Below, piece after piece: positions 1 to 8,532 of a stretch of 64,000 nucleotides of DNA. A program made the translations under genes and the position numbers. Origin of the DNA: Rhizobium leguminosarum (lineage in GTDB: Bacteria > Pseudomonadota > Alphaproteobacteria > Rhizobiales > Rhizobiaceae); assembly GCF_004123835.1 (NCBI RefSeq), contig NZ_MZMU01000022.1, forward strand, positions 124,001-188,000, read 5' to 3'. Under the pieces are notes generated by a model. That model made no database searches and was not told the origin of the DNA. It saw only the letters and a program-made list of their open reading frames with translations. The first letter of the stretch is position 1. Every line of letters starts with the position of its first letter.

Positions 1-728
1 CAGCTCGTAAAGCTTCGCAGATCCTTCAGCAGGTTGCGGTACCTTGCCTGGCTGCCGACCAGGTGCTCGCGCATGGCGTTGCGGGCGGCCTGGTCGTCTC
101 TGTCCGAAATGGCGACGACGATTGCCTCGTGCTCCCTGTGGATCAGCTTTCGATAGGCGGTCTGTTCGGCCGTCCTTGATTCCGGGACGAGCCTCGACTG
201 CGGGATGATCGCAGAGCCCTGCGATTCCAGGAACTGCCTGAACAGCGGATTGTTCGTGGCTTCGGCGATTGCGGCATGGAGCTCGAGATCCGCATCGCGA
301 ATGGATTGATCGCTCTCAATGCACTGGAGAATTTTCCGGTGGCATTCGAATATCGCCTCCTCCTGTGCCGGCGAGCGGCGCAGGGCTGCAAGGCCCGCCG
401 CCTCGATTTCGACAGGCGTTCTGATCTCGAGTACCTCAAGATCGGAGGCGACGCGGGCCTTGTCGACTTTCCGGGCGGAGAGCGCCGGATCGGCACCGAG
501 TACGAAGATCCCAGCCCCCTGGCGCACCTCGACAAGCCCGTCGGAGCGAAGTGCTGCCACGGCCTCGCGCACGACGGTGCGGCTGACGCTGTGCGTTTCG
601 GTCAGCTCGTGCTCGCTCGGAAGCTTGTCGCCGGCGGAATACTGGCCGCTCAATATGGCTTGCCGGAGGCTTTCGCCGACCTGTGAGACCAGCGACCCGG
701 AGCCTTTGCTGCGATCCTTCATCTGCAT
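1..728 (-). CDS. GntR-family (FadR/FCD subfamily) transcriptional regulator, 3' end cut by window edge
   Basis: About 242 codons are visible on the minus strand and the frame is still open at base 1. The N-terminus reads as a winged helix of the GntR type (SLVSQVGESLRQAILSG, then GDKLPSEHELTETHSVSRT, then VREAVAALRSDGLVEVRQG). The rest is an all-helical FCD ligand domain with histidines in the expected places (ELHAAIAEATNNPLF, then MREHLVGSQ). FadR-type regulators are usually 230-260 aa, so only a few C-terminal residues are missing. The start could be the ATG at 728 or the one at 722; neither has a strong ribosome site. FCD proteins usually sense small organic acids or sugar acids; the target cannot be named because the genes it controls probably lie left of the window. 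Confidence 0.88.
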   Translation of the reverse strand, partial: MQMKDRSKGSGSLVSQVGESLRQAILSGQYSAGDKLPSEHELTETHSVSRTVVREAVAALRSDGLVEVRQGAGIFVLGADPALSARKVDKARVASDLEVLEIRTPVEIEAAGLAALRRSPAQEEAIFECHRKILQCIESDQSIRDADLELHAAIAEATNNPLFRQFLESQGSAIIPQSRLVPESRTAEQTAYRKLIHREHEAIVVAISDRDDQAARNAMREHLVGSQARYRNLLKDLRSFTS

Positions 729-940
729 AGCCACGCCTGACCCCCGCCTCGGCTTTGATCCGCATGCCGTTCAAACGCGCGGCATCGCGAAAATCACGAT
801 TCATCACACATGTATGACAAATTTCTCTGTCTTTCAATGGAGGGCAGCGCTTGTCCCTGCCTGTTGTGCCGGCAGGGCTGCGGCGATTGGATATAACGGA
901 GATTATTCGCTATGATTGGGCGATCGAGAAGGGAGTTTCG

Positions 941-1117
941 ATGGAAACCAAAGTGCCCTCCGCGCATATTCCGCTGCCGCTCACGCGGGAGAAGCGTCGG
1001 CGTTTGACGCTCGAGGCTCTGGCCGATGTGGACGAGGGCAATGCCGTCGATCACCGGTCGGTCCAGGCTTGGGCCGATAGCCTCGACGGCGACAGGCCGG
1101 TTTTGTTGCCTCGGTGA
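941..1117 (+). CDS. 58-aa antitoxin-like protein, probably lacking its ribbon-helix-helix half
   Basis: The ATG at 941 follows a good ribosome site (GAGAAGGGAG at 925-934). The C-terminal part (LTLEALADVDEGNAVDH, QAWADSL) matches from memory the tail of CopG/ParD-like antitoxins that normally run to about 85-90 aa and precede a ParE toxin. Here the N-terminus METKVPSAHIPLPL, which looks like the beginning of such a protein, joins straight to REKRRRLTLEAL. About 30 residues that would hold the DNA-binding fold therefore seem to be deleted in frame. No toxin gene follows: the next gene is convergent and ends 18 bp downstream. It is most likely a decaying orphan. This is inference; the frame itself is clear. 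Confidence 0.5.
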   Translation: METKVPSAHIPLPLTREKRRRLTLEALADVDEGNAVDHRSVQAWADSLDGDRPVLLPR

Positions 1118-1135
1118 TGAAGTTCAGGCAAGCAC

Positions 1136-2143
1136 TCACAACCGCCTGGTCGACTCCCCGCGCACGAATCTCGGCGTCAGGATGAAATCCTCAGGCGGCG
1201 CGGCGGCGGCCTCCGGGGTTGCTATTCTTGCCAGCAGACGTTGTGCCGCCAATTCGCCGAGCTTCTGTGCATCCTGCACCACCATGGTGATGCGGGGCGT
1301 GATGACATTGCTCCAGGGCACGTCGTCGACCATCGCCAGCGACACGTCGTCAGGGCAACGGAAACCCATCTCCTGCATCACCTGCAGTGCTGCGAGGCCC
1401 GTCATGTTGTTGGCGCCGATGATGGCGGTCGGCCGGTCGCGGCGGGTCAAGAGGCGCATCGCCTGCGCATGGCCGCCAGTCCTGGTGTAGCCGCCTTCGA
1501 CCACCAGCGAAGGGTCGATGTCCACGCTGGCGCCGGCCATCGTGGTCATGAAGCCCTTCAGGCGCTCGTCGGCAGTGTGCAGGCCGCTCGGCCCGGAGAT
1601 GAAGCCGATGCGTCTATGGCCAAGCTGCAGCAGATGTTCCGTCAGGATGGTGGTGGTCAGCGGGTTGTCGGAGCCGACAAAATCGCGCTCGGCGCCCTCC
1701 ACCTTCTGGTCGAACATCACAATCGGGGTCTTGAAGTCGCGCAGGAACGTGGCGTACTCCGCGCCGCGCCCGTTTGCCGCCAGCGCAATGCCGGCGATCT
1801 TCTGCGCCTGCAGCCGCTCCAGCAGCGCCCGTTCGAGATCGGCCCTGCCGGAGGAGTCGGCGATCAGGACGAAATAGCCGTGATCGAGCGCCTGGTGCTC
1901 GATCTCGCGGCGGATGTCGCCGAAGAACATGTTGCCGAGATTGGCCGCAACGAAGCCGATCAGCGAGCTTCGCCCGCGCGCTAGCGTCTGGGCCACCGGA
2001 TCGATGCGGTAGCCCGTCGTTTTGATCGCATGCTGGATGCGGTCGAGCGTCTCGGCGCCGACCCGCTTCGGGCTGTTGAGCGCGAGCGAGACGGTCGAGA
2101 TGGAAACCCCCGCGAGGCGCGCTACATCTCGTATCGTTGTCAT
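1136..2143 (-). CDS. LacI-family transcriptional regulator of the fucoside operon
   Basis: 335 aa. Residues 1-55 are a LacI-type helix-turn-helix and hinge (TTIRDVARLAGVSISTVSLA, then YRIDPVAQTLARG). Residues 60-335 form a periplasmic-binding-protein-like sensor domain (SSLIGFVAANLGNMFF, LGHRRIGFISGP, CPDDVSLAMVDD). It is transcribed away from the alpha-fucosidase/ABC operon and shares a 207-bp spacer that holds two copies of the palindrome GAACCGGTTC. The natural reading is a repressor of that operon and of itself, released by fucose or a fucosylated sugar. The ligand is inferred from the neighbours only. Confidence 0.92.
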   Translation of the reverse strand: MTTIRDVARLAGVSISTVSLALNSPKRVGAETLDRIQHAIKTTGYRIDPVAQTLARGRSSLIGFVAANLGNMFFGDIRREIEHQALDHGYFVLIADSSGRADLERALLERLQAQKIAGIALAANGRGAEYATFLRDFKTPIVMFDQKVEGAERDFVGSDNPLTTTILTEHLLQLGHRRIGFISGPSGLHTADERLKGFMTTMAGASVDIDPSLVVEGGYTRTGGHAQAMRLLTRRDRPTAIIGANNMTGLAALQVMQEMGFRCPDDVSLAMVDDVPWSNVITPRITMVVQDAQKLGELAAQRLLARIATPEAAAAPPEDFILTPRFVRGESTRRL

Positions 2144-2150
2144 GTCTATC

Positions 2151-2160
2151 GAACCGGTTC
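2151..2160. promoter_or_regulatory. Candidate LacI operator O1 (GAACCGGTTC)
   Basis: Perfect 10-bp palindrome with a central CG, the usual shape of a LacI/GalR-family operator. It lies 8 bp upstream of the start of the divergent LacI gene, where binding would block that gene's own transcription. An identical copy lies about 150 bp away next to the fucosidase gene. Confidence 0.6.
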
Positions 2161-2301
2161 TAATACCTCGTTATGTCCGATTTTATTGGCCCGCGCAACA
2201 TGCATGCTTCAAACCGACTGATTTGCAGCGCTTGCCTTTCTAATCTTGTGATCTCGAATTTCGACTTGACAGGCGCTGGATCAGGCCGGATGATCAGATA
2301 C

Positions 2302-2313
2302 CGAACCGGTTCG
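2302..2313. promoter_or_regulatory. Candidate LacI operator O2 (CGAACCGGTTCG)
   Basis: Perfect 12-bp palindrome containing the same GAACCGGTTC core as 2151-2160. It lies 37 bp before the fucosidase start codon, in a position to overlap the promoter. The two cores are 152 bp apart, about 14-15 helical turns, so a repression loop between them is possible. Confidence 0.62.
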
Positions 2314-2350
2314 ATATGATGTCGAGCCGGAAAGCAGGGAGGAGAAACCT

Positions 2351-3673
2351 GTGACGAATTCGGAACGCCTGTCGGAAAATCCGGCATGGGGAGGAGCGGG
2401 CAAGCATGCCTGGTTCAGCCACGACCGCCTTGGCATGTTCATCCATTGGGGCCTTTACGCCTTGGGAGCCCGGCATGAGTGGTTGAAGAACCGCGAAGAA
2501 CTGACCGACGAGCATTACCAACGCTATTTCGACAATTTCGATCCAGATCTCTACGATCCCAAGGAGTGGGCGCGGCGGGCACGTCTCGCCGGCATGAAAT
2601 ATGTCGTGGTGACGACCAAGCATCATGAGGGCTTCTGCCTCTGGGACAGCAAGCTGACGGACTATAAGGCGCCGAATACGCCCTGCGGCAAGGATCTGCT
2701 GACGCCCCTGGTCGACGCCTTCCGCGCCGAAGGGCTGAAGATTGGCTTCTATTATTCGCTGCTTGACTGGCACCATCCGGATTTCCCGATCGACGTTCAC
2801 CATCCCTTGCGCAACCATCCCGACGCCAAGGGGCTGAATGCCGGCCGTAACATCGCCAACTACGCTGCCTATATGCGCGAACAGGTGCGCGAGCTCCTAA
2901 CCGGCTTCGGCCGCATCGACATCATCTGGTTCGATTTCAGCTATCCCGGCCGCGAATATCGCGGCCTGCGCGGCAAGGGGCGCGCCGATTGGGAGAGCGA
3001 ACGGCTGGTCGAGCTGGTGCGCGAGCTGCAGCCCGAAATCATCGTCAACAACCGCCTCGATCTGCCGCCCGGCAAGCTGCCCGACGTGACGACACCGGAG
3101 CAATATACGCCGCGCGTGGCTCCCGCTATCGCCAGCCAGGGGGTGCTCTGGGAAGCCTGCCACACCTTCAGCGGCTCCTGGGGTTATCACCGCGACGAGA
3201 ATACCTGGAAGAGCCCGGAACAGATCATCCAGCTGCTGATCGATTCCGTCGCGCTCGGCGGCAACCTGCTGATGAATGTCGGCCCGACCGGCCGGGGCAC
3301 GCTCGATGCACGCGCCATCGCTGCGCTCGAGGTCTATCAGAACTGGATGGAAGTCAACGGGCGCTCCATCTATGGGGCAGGGCCATCCGGCCATCCGGTG
3401 CCGGCCGGCTGCCGCTATACGCAGCGCGGCAACCGCCTTTATCTGCATGTCTACAACTGGCCTTACCGCCACATCCACATCGAAGGTCTGGCCGACAGGA
3501 TCGCCTATGCGCAGTTCCTGCACGACGCCAGCGAGGTGCACTGGTTGAGCCATGCCAAAGATGTGGATTCCAATATCGGCGTGACGGTGCCGGAAGGCAT
3601 GATCACGCTCGAACTGCCGGTCCGGCGCCCGGACGTTACCGTGCCGGTGATCGAGATCGTCCTGAAGGCGTGA
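2351..3673 (+). CDS. Alpha-L-fucosidase, GH29, cytoplasmic
   Basis: 440 aa from a GTG start at 2351 with a purine-rich ribosome site (GGGAGGAG) just upstream. It hydrolyses alpha-L-fucosyl linkages with retention. The GH29 hallmarks are visible: FIHWGLYALGARHEW near residues 28-42, KYVVVTTKHHEGFCLWDS (about 81-98), and IDIIWFDFSYPG, in which D195 is the likely nucleophile. NLLMNVGPTGRG follows near residue 315. There is no signal peptide, so it should act on oligosaccharides already brought in by the ABC importer encoded immediately downstream. The length is normal for a minimal bacterial GH29. The acid/base residue varies in this family and was not assigned. Confidence 0.93.
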   Translation: MTNSERLSENPAWGGAGKHAWFSHDRLGMFIHWGLYALGARHEWLKNREELTDEHYQRYFDNFDPDLYDPKEWARRARLAGMKYVVVTTKHHEGFCLWDSKLTDYKAPNTPCGKDLLTPLVDAFRAEGLKIGFYYSLLDWHHPDFPIDVHHPLRNHPDAKGLNAGRNIANYAAYMREQVRELLTGFGRIDIIWFDFSYPGREYRGLRGKGRADWESERLVELVRELQPEIIVNNRLDLPPGKLPDVTTPEQYTPRVAPAIASQGVLWEACHTFSGSWGYHRDENTWKSPEQIIQLLIDSVALGGNLLMNVGPTGRGTLDARAIAALEVYQNWMEVNGRSIYGAGPSGHPVPAGCRYTQRGNRLYLHVYNWPYRHIHIEGLADRIAYAQFLHDASEVHWLSHAKDVDSNIGVTVPEGMITLELPVRRPDVTVPVIEIVLKA

Positions 3674-3723
3674 GCTCGATCGCACTCGCGTGTCCTTTGC
3701 GTTCATGGAGGGAGGAGAAACCC

Positions 3724-4947
3724 ATGAAGGTTCTGAAGAAAACGCTTTTGCTTGCCGCTATCGGCAGCAGTCTTTTTGCCACAGCCGCATCGGCCGAGCA
3801 GGTCAACCTGACCTGGCAGATGTGGACCGGCTCCGAAACCGACACCAAGAGTTGGCAGCACCTGGCAGAGATGGTGACCGCCAAGTATCCCGATATCAAG
3901 GTGACGCTGACGACGACGGGCTGGGTCGACTACTGGACGCGGCTGCCGGCGCTGGCGGCATCGGGACAGCTCGCCGACATCGTTTCCATGCAGTCGCTGC
4001 GCATGCCGAACTTCTATTCGCTGCTCGAGCCCCTGAATGACCGGATCGAGGCCGATAAGTTCGACGTCGCTGCCTTCACACCCTCGATCATCGGCGGCAT
4101 GTCCGTCGACAAGCAGCTATACGGTCTGCCTTATGACGTCGGTCCGTGGGTCATCTACTATAACCAGGACGCGCTCGAAGCCGCCGGCGTTCCGCTGCCG
4201 AAGCCGGGCTGGACGCTTGCCGAGTTCACCGATGCCGCCAAGAAACTGACGAAGGACGGCAAGTACGGCTTCGGCATCACCCCGACGAACTATTCGGTCC
4301 TGGCCGCGGCCTGGGGCGACAAATACGTCAACGACGCCGGCGAGCTTGACTTGACCAGTGCGAGCGCAGTTGCTGCCGCCGACAGGCTGATCGGCTTTGC
4401 AGCCAAGGATAAGATCGCGCCGCTGGTTCCATCAGGTGGCGCGAATCCCGGTGATGTCGTCCAGGGCCGATTCAATTCGGGTAATGTCGCCATGTATATC
4501 GACGGTCCCTGGTCGATTATCGGCATGAAGGGCCAGGCGAAGTTCAAAATCGGCCTCACCACCCTGCCGCGCGAAGAGGGCGAACTTTCGGCCGTGACCG
4601 CAGGCTCCGGTTTCGGCATTTCCACGACGAGCAAGAACAAGGACGCGGCCTGGAAGGCGATCCAGGTGCTGACCAGCACGGAAGCCTTGTCTTATCTCGC
4701 CGAACAGGGCCGTGCCTTGCCGGCGCGCACGGCGTCGCAATCGGCCTGGTACAAGGTGGCAGCCAAGGACATCACCAATGGCGGCGAGGCGATCGACTAT
4801 TCCCTGGCGCATTCCGTGCCTTACGTGATCACCAACAACTGGGCGGCGGTGGAAAACCTCTTCAACCAGTATTTCCCGCCGGCTTTCGCCGGCAGCGTCG
4901 ACGCCAAGCAGACGATGGAGTCCATCCAGAGCCTCGCGCAGCAATAG
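3724..4947 (+). CDS. ABC sugar importer, periplasmic solute-binding protein (family 1)
   Basis: 407 aa, starting at the ATG at 3724 behind a strong site (GGAGGGAGGAG at 3707-3717); the frame is open further upstream but that part overlaps the fucosidase gene. A Sec signal peptide is clear (MKVLKKTLLLAAIGSSLFA, cleavage after ASA near residue 23). The mature protein has the family-1 extracellular solute-binding fold (LTWQMWTGSETDTKSW; GLPYDVGPWVIYYNQDAL; NVAMYIDGPWSIIGM). It should deliver a fucose-containing oligosaccharide to the two permeases that follow. The gap to the first permease is 130 bp and contains a palindromic repeat, which may lower downstream expression relative to the abundant binding protein. 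Confidence 0.93.
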   Translation: MKVLKKTLLLAAIGSSLFATAASAEQVNLTWQMWTGSETDTKSWQHLAEMVTAKYPDIKVTLTTTGWVDYWTRLPALAASGQLADIVSMQSLRMPNFYSLLEPLNDRIEADKFDVAAFTPSIIGGMSVDKQLYGLPYDVGPWVIYYNQDALEAAGVPLPKPGWTLAEFTDAAKKLTKDGKYGFGITPTNYSVLAAAWGDKYVNDAGELDLTSASAVAAADRLIGFAAKDKIAPLVPSGGANPGDVVQGRFNSGNVAMYIDGPWSIIGMKGQAKFKIGLTTLPREEGELSAVTAGSGFGISTTSKNKDAAWKAIQVLTSTEALSYLAEQGRALPARTASQSAWYKVAAKDITNGGEAIDYSLAHSVPYVITNNWAAVENLFNQYFPPAFAGSVDAKQTMESIQSLAQQ

Positions 4948-4988
4948 AACCAGCGCGTCCGACAGGACGCGCCGTCGCTTTGAAATCT

Positions 4989-5035
4989 GCGCATGATCCT
5001 TTCGGAAAATCGATTCCGATCTCCGGGTCATGCGC
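4989..5035. repeat. Palindromic intergenic element, about 47 bp
   Basis: GCGCATGATCC (4989-4999) pairs with GGGTCATGCGC (5025-5035) with one mismatch, and the inner TTCGGAAAATCGATTCCGAT is also partly self-complementary. It sits between the binding-protein and permease genes. Its GCATGATcc...TCATGC ends resemble the hairpin part of the repeat at 26857-26908, so it is probably the same rhizobial repeat class. Confidence 0.7.
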
Positions 5036-5077
5036 CAGCTCTCGCTGCGGCAGGACCTGCCGCGCATGGAGGAAGTC

Positions 5078-6004
5078 ATGTCGCAAAGCGCTGTTGCCGA
5101 AGTTCCCTTGCAGCCCGGTCAGCCACGGCGCTTCCTGATGCCGGAGACGCAGACAGCCATGCTGTTCCTGCTGCCGAGCTTCCTCGGCTTCATGGTCTTC
5201 ATGGCATTGCCGATTCTGGCGTCGCTGGCGCTCAGCTTTACCAATTGGCAGCTGATCTCGACGCCATCCTTCGTCGGCTTTCAGAATTATATCAGGCTCT
5301 TCACTGTCGATCCGGCCTTCTACACCGTATTGAGCAACACGCTGTTCTTCGCAGTCGAGTATCTGGCGCTGAATATTGTCGTCTCGCTGACGCTCGCGGT
5401 CTGGATATCGAGCCTGAAGCGCGGCAAGGCGATCTTCCGGGTGATCTTCTTCCTGCCGACCTTCACGCCGACGATCGCGGCATCGGTGGTCTGGCTGCTG
5501 ATTTTCACGCCGGACGGCCTGGCCGATACCATCATCCGCGCGCTCGGCCTCGGCCTGCCGAATTTCCTGCTGAGTTCGAGCTGGGCCATGCAGGCGGTCG
5601 TGCTTGTCACCCTGTGGGCGAATGTCGGCTATAACGTCGTGATGTTCAACGCCGCCCTCGACCTGGTGCCGAAGCACTATCTCGAGGCGGCAACGATCGA
5701 CGGCGCCAATGCCTGGCAGCGCTTCTGGCGCATCCGCCTGCCGCTCATCTCGCCGACCATCTTCTTTGGCACCGTCATGACGGCGATCACCTCGCTCCAG
5801 GTCTTCGACGAGATATTCGCGATGACGCGCGGCGGCCCAGGCTCGGCAACGGCGACGCTTGGTTTCGCCATCTACCAGAAGGGCTTCACCAACTTTCAGA
5901 TGGGCTACGCCTCCGCATTGGCCTGGGTGATGTTCGTCATGATCATGGCGCTCACCATCCTGCAATTCCACATGCAGCGCAAATGGGTGCATTATGACGA
6001 TTGA
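5078..6004 (+). CDS. ABC sugar importer, inner-membrane permease (MalF/UgpA type)
   Basis: 308 aa. The ATG at 5078 is chosen because GGAGGAAG (5068-5075) lies just before it; the frame extends 48 bp further up, but into the palindromic repeat. Six membrane segments are expected, the first at TAMLFLLPSFLGFMVFMALP. The binding-protein-dependent permease signature is present near residues 200-220 (LEAATIDGANAWQRFWRIRL), the loop that contacts the ATPase. It overlaps the next permease by 11 bp, so the two are translationally coupled, as expected for a heterodimeric channel. Confidence 0.92.
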   Translation: MSQSAVAEVPLQPGQPRRFLMPETQTAMLFLLPSFLGFMVFMALPILASLALSFTNWQLISTPSFVGFQNYIRLFTVDPAFYTVLSNTLFFAVEYLALNIVVSLTLAVWISSLKRGKAIFRVIFFLPTFTPTIAASVVWLLIFTPDGLADTIIRALGLGLPNFLLSSSWAMQAVVLVTLWANVGYNVVMFNAALDLVPKHYLEAATIDGANAWQRFWRIRLPLISPTIFFGTVMTAITSLQVFDEIFAMTRGGPGSATATLGFAIYQKGFTNFQMGYASALAWVMFVMIMALTILQFHMQRKWVHYDD

Positions 6005-6878
6005 TCCGATCTCACGGCATCCGCATTCCGTGTCCCAGCATCGTCATCGCATACTGCGGCGCGTCGGCACCTTCGCCAGCTACACGGCGCTCTCGCTGAT
6101 TGCGCTGCTTTTCCTCTTCCCGTTCTTCTGGATGGTGTCGAACGCGGTACGCTCCAATGCCGAGGTGATGGCCGTGCCGGTCCGCATCTTCCCCGAGGAG
6201 TATCATTGGGGAACATTCGTCGAAGCCCTGGTTTCCCTGCCGTTCGGAACCTTCCTGCTGAATTCCTTCGTGGTCGCCTGCGGTGTTACGGCGATCGTGA
6301 TTGCAGTATCCTGCCTGTCCGCCTACGCCTTCGCCCGGTTGAGATTTCCCGGACGGGAGGGGCTGCTGCTCACCTATCTCAGCACGCTGATGATCCCGCA
6401 GGTGATGCTGGTCATTCCGCTCTTCCTCATCGTCAGCAAGTTCGGCTGGATCAACACCTATCATGGCATGATCCTGCCGGTCGCCTTCAGCTCCTTCGGC
6501 ACCTTTCTGCTGCGGCAGTTCATCCTCGGCATTCCCAAGGATCTCGACGAGGCGGCGATGATGGACGGGGCTTCGCGCCTGCGCATCCTGGTTACGGTCA
6601 TCATTCCGCTTGCCATGCCGGCCATCGGCCTGCTGGCGCTATTCACCTTCATCGCACAATGGAAGAGCTTCCTCTGGCCGCTGATCGCCACCAGCGGCAT
6701 CGAAATGGCCACGCTGCCGCTCGGGCTCACCCTGTTTCAGACACAGCAGGGCACAGCGTGGAACTACATCATGGCCGGTGCGACGATCTCCATGGTGCCG
6801 GGCGTCATCCTGGCCATCGTGCTGCAGAGGGTGATCTACAAGGGCATCACCGTCAGCTCCGGCTTCGGTGGGCGCTAA
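5994..6878 (+). CDS. ABC sugar importer, inner-membrane permease (MalG/UgpE type)
   Basis: 294 aa, beginning inside the end of the previous permease. The first membrane helix is YTALSLIALLFLFPFFWMVS. The EAA loop reads DLDEAAMMDGASRLRILVTV, followed by IPLAMPAIGLLALF. It forms the second half of the channel. No ATP-binding subunit follows; the operon ends here with a 10-bp inverted repeat 28 bp past the stop. The importer must borrow an ATPase, for example the MalK/UgpC-type protein at 20900-22006 or one elsewhere in the genome. Confidence 0.92.
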   Translation: MTIDPISRHPHSVSQHRHRILRRVGTFASYTALSLIALLFLFPFFWMVSNAVRSNAEVMAVPVRIFPEEYHWGTFVEALVSLPFGTFLLNSFVVACGVTAIVIAVSCLSAYAFARLRFPGREGLLLTYLSTLMIPQVMLVIPLFLIVSKFGWINTYHGMILPVAFSSFGTFLLRQFILGIPKDLDEAAMMDGASRLRILVTVIIPLAMPAIGLLALFTFIAQWKSFLWPLIATSGIEMATLPLGLTLFQTQQGTAWNYIMAGATISMVPGVILAIVLQRVIYKGITVSSGFGGR

Positions 6879-7565
6879 TCTTCATAAGAACAAGATCTTA
6901 AACGCATCACATCAAGTTTGATGTGATATCCTTCAAGTTCGGTGGATTTGCGCCGAAGAAGGCGAATTGCGCAGCGGGATTCACGAAAACGGCCACGCTT
7001 GCATCCATCGCCTTGGCGATATCGATCTCTGCTGCCAATGCCCAGACGATCGGCGCCGGCGGAGCGCGCGTATTTATTTCCGCCGACCACTTTCGCACCA
7101 TGCGACCACTCGCTCTTCAGCACCAACGAGATTAGATTTGAATGGAAGCTGCCACCAGCGGCTCGTGCCAGGCGATAGCGTGGAAGATGACCGGCGTATT
7201 TGGAGGCCCGCACATGCGCTTGCCACACCGCGCCATCGTTCGCCAGAAAGACAGGTGGTTCGGCGCCAGTCCATAGCGCTCCACAACCATTTATCGTCAA
7301 GCCCGCCACAAACTCTCCAACACAATCCGCGCCTTGATCTACATCCCGCCAGTGGCGATGCCCGCCGTCATGTCCGGCCTTGCTGTTCGGGAGAACCCCC
7401 AAAGTAGGCTCCATGGAGAAACTTATTTCGCTCATCCATAGATAGCCGATCACAGATCAGAGGAGAGACTGAGGGGCAGAACGCTGACCGGCCCCCAGGT
7501 CCGCAGCACGCCATCAGGCAAAATGGACACAGTCTGGAATCGCCTCTTCTTCTCAAACCCTTTCT
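6879..7565. other. 687-bp spacer without a convincing gene
   Basis: Between the permease stop and the convergent SDR gene there is a short palindrome (6906-6927) and otherwise no frame with a plausible start, ribosome site and rhizobial codon use. On the minus strand, short stretches in changing frames look mildly protein-like, for example APIVWALAAEIDIAKAMDAS at about 7000-7060 and LANDGAVWQAHVRASKYAG near 7190-7250, each interrupted by stops in its own frame. This could be a decayed gene, but I do not recognise a family. Confidence 0.4.
6906..6927. repeat. Perfect inverted repeat just after the fucoside operon
   Basis: ATCACATCAA (6906-6915) and TTGATGTGAT (6918-6927) are perfect complements separated by 2 bp. 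The loop is too small and the stem too AT-rich for a classical intrinsic terminator, and no T-run follows. A dimeric regulator's site or a weak transcript-end hairpin are both possible. Confidence 0.55.
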
Positions 7566-8321
7566 TCAATGAGCGGTATAGGCCCCGTCTACCAAATAGT
7601 GCCCCCCGGTGATGAAACTGGCCTGCTCGGACAAGAGGAAACACACAAGCGTCGCGACCTCTTCCGGTTTTCCACGCCTGCCCATTGGTTGAAGCGATGC
7701 CATGCGTCGCGTACTCGCCGCCTCAAGGTGCTCTGACAAAAGTGGCGTTTCGATCCAGCCGGGACCGACGGCATTTATGCGGATACCCAATCTCGCATAC
7801 TCCATCGCAGCGACTTTCGTCAGCCCAACAACCCCGTGCTTGGCTGCGGTGTATGCCGCCGCGGTGGGTAATCCAACGGACCCGAGAGTGGAAGACAAAT
7901 TCACGATTGCGCCGCCACCCAGCTTAAGCATCGCGCCAATTTCGGACTTCATACAATAGAAAACGCCGTTGAGATTGACGTTCATCACCTTGTGCCAATT
8001 GTCGAGCGGATAGTCTGCGACCGCTGCGCGCACCCCATCGATTCCCGCGTTATTGACCGCCAGATCCAAGCCGCCACATGTCTCGACGGTAAAATCGACA
8101 AGTCTCTGCACACTTCCACTGTCACTGACATCGACGGCAAATTCACAGGCGCGGCCTCCCTCTGATCTGATTGCGGCGGCAATCGCGTGTGCTGCGTCAG
8201 CATTGATATCGGCGACAACAACCTCGGCACCCTCCTCAGCGAGTTGTCGGGAAACGGCGGCACCAATTCCGGAACCTGCGCCCGTTACGATTGCGATTTT
8301 TCCTTCCAGGCAAAGCTTCAT
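7566..8321 (-). CDS. Short-chain dehydrogenase/reductase (classical SDR)
   Basis: 251 aa, ATG at 8321 preceded on its strand by AGGACAGAGACG. NAD(P)-dependent oxidoreductase of the classical SDR type: cofactor motif TGAGSGIG (residues 13-20), acidic VVVADIN after strand 2 (favouring NAD), NNAG (90-93), catalytic S143/S144, Y157 and K161 (YTAAK), and the C-terminal ITGGHYLVDGAY. The family is too broad to name a substrate. It stands alone on its strand, so context gives little help. Codon use is somewhat less GC-biased than the sugar operons. Confidence 0.92.
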   Translation of the reverse strand: MKLCLEGKIAIVTGAGSGIGAAVSRQLAEEGAEVVVADINADAAHAIAAAIRSEGGRACEFAVDVSDSGSVQRLVDFTVETCGGLDLAVNNAGIDGVRAAVADYPLDNWHKVMNVNLNGVFYCMKSEIGAMLKLGGGAIVNLSSTLGSVGLPTAAAYTAAKHGVVGLTKVAAMEYARLGIRINAVGPGWIETPLLSEHLEAASTRRMASLQPMGRRGKPEEVATLVCFLLSEQASFITGGHYLVDGAYTAH

Positions 8322-8532
8322 CGTCTCTGTCCTTGTTGATGTGCTAATATTCGATCGGCGCGATTATTGATGCAAGGGGTTTCCCGGATAAATAGAAGCG
8401 CATGGTATTGCGCAGCTTCGGATGTTGCCAGTGTTGCGAACTCATCCTCCACAGCGTTGAGTGTCTTTGTCAAAAGATGTCGCAATCTAATTTGGAATGA
8501 ACGGGATCGACGGAATTACTTGGCAGGTGGAA

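Noticed and set aside
2989..3723. Upstream extension of the fucoside binding-protein frame
   Set aside because: It overlaps the GH29 gene in another frame; the true start at 3724 has a strong ribosome site and a signal peptide.
4862..5992. A 376-codon minus-strand frame
   Set aside because: It is opposite the permease gene and rich in His/Arg/Gln; no start site or family.
6923..7135. A 70-codon plus-strand frame with a signal-peptide-like stretch (ATLASIALAISISAANAQ)
   Set aside because: No ribosome site, its start lies inside the inverted repeat, and the remainder has no recognisable content; kept only as part of the spacer description.
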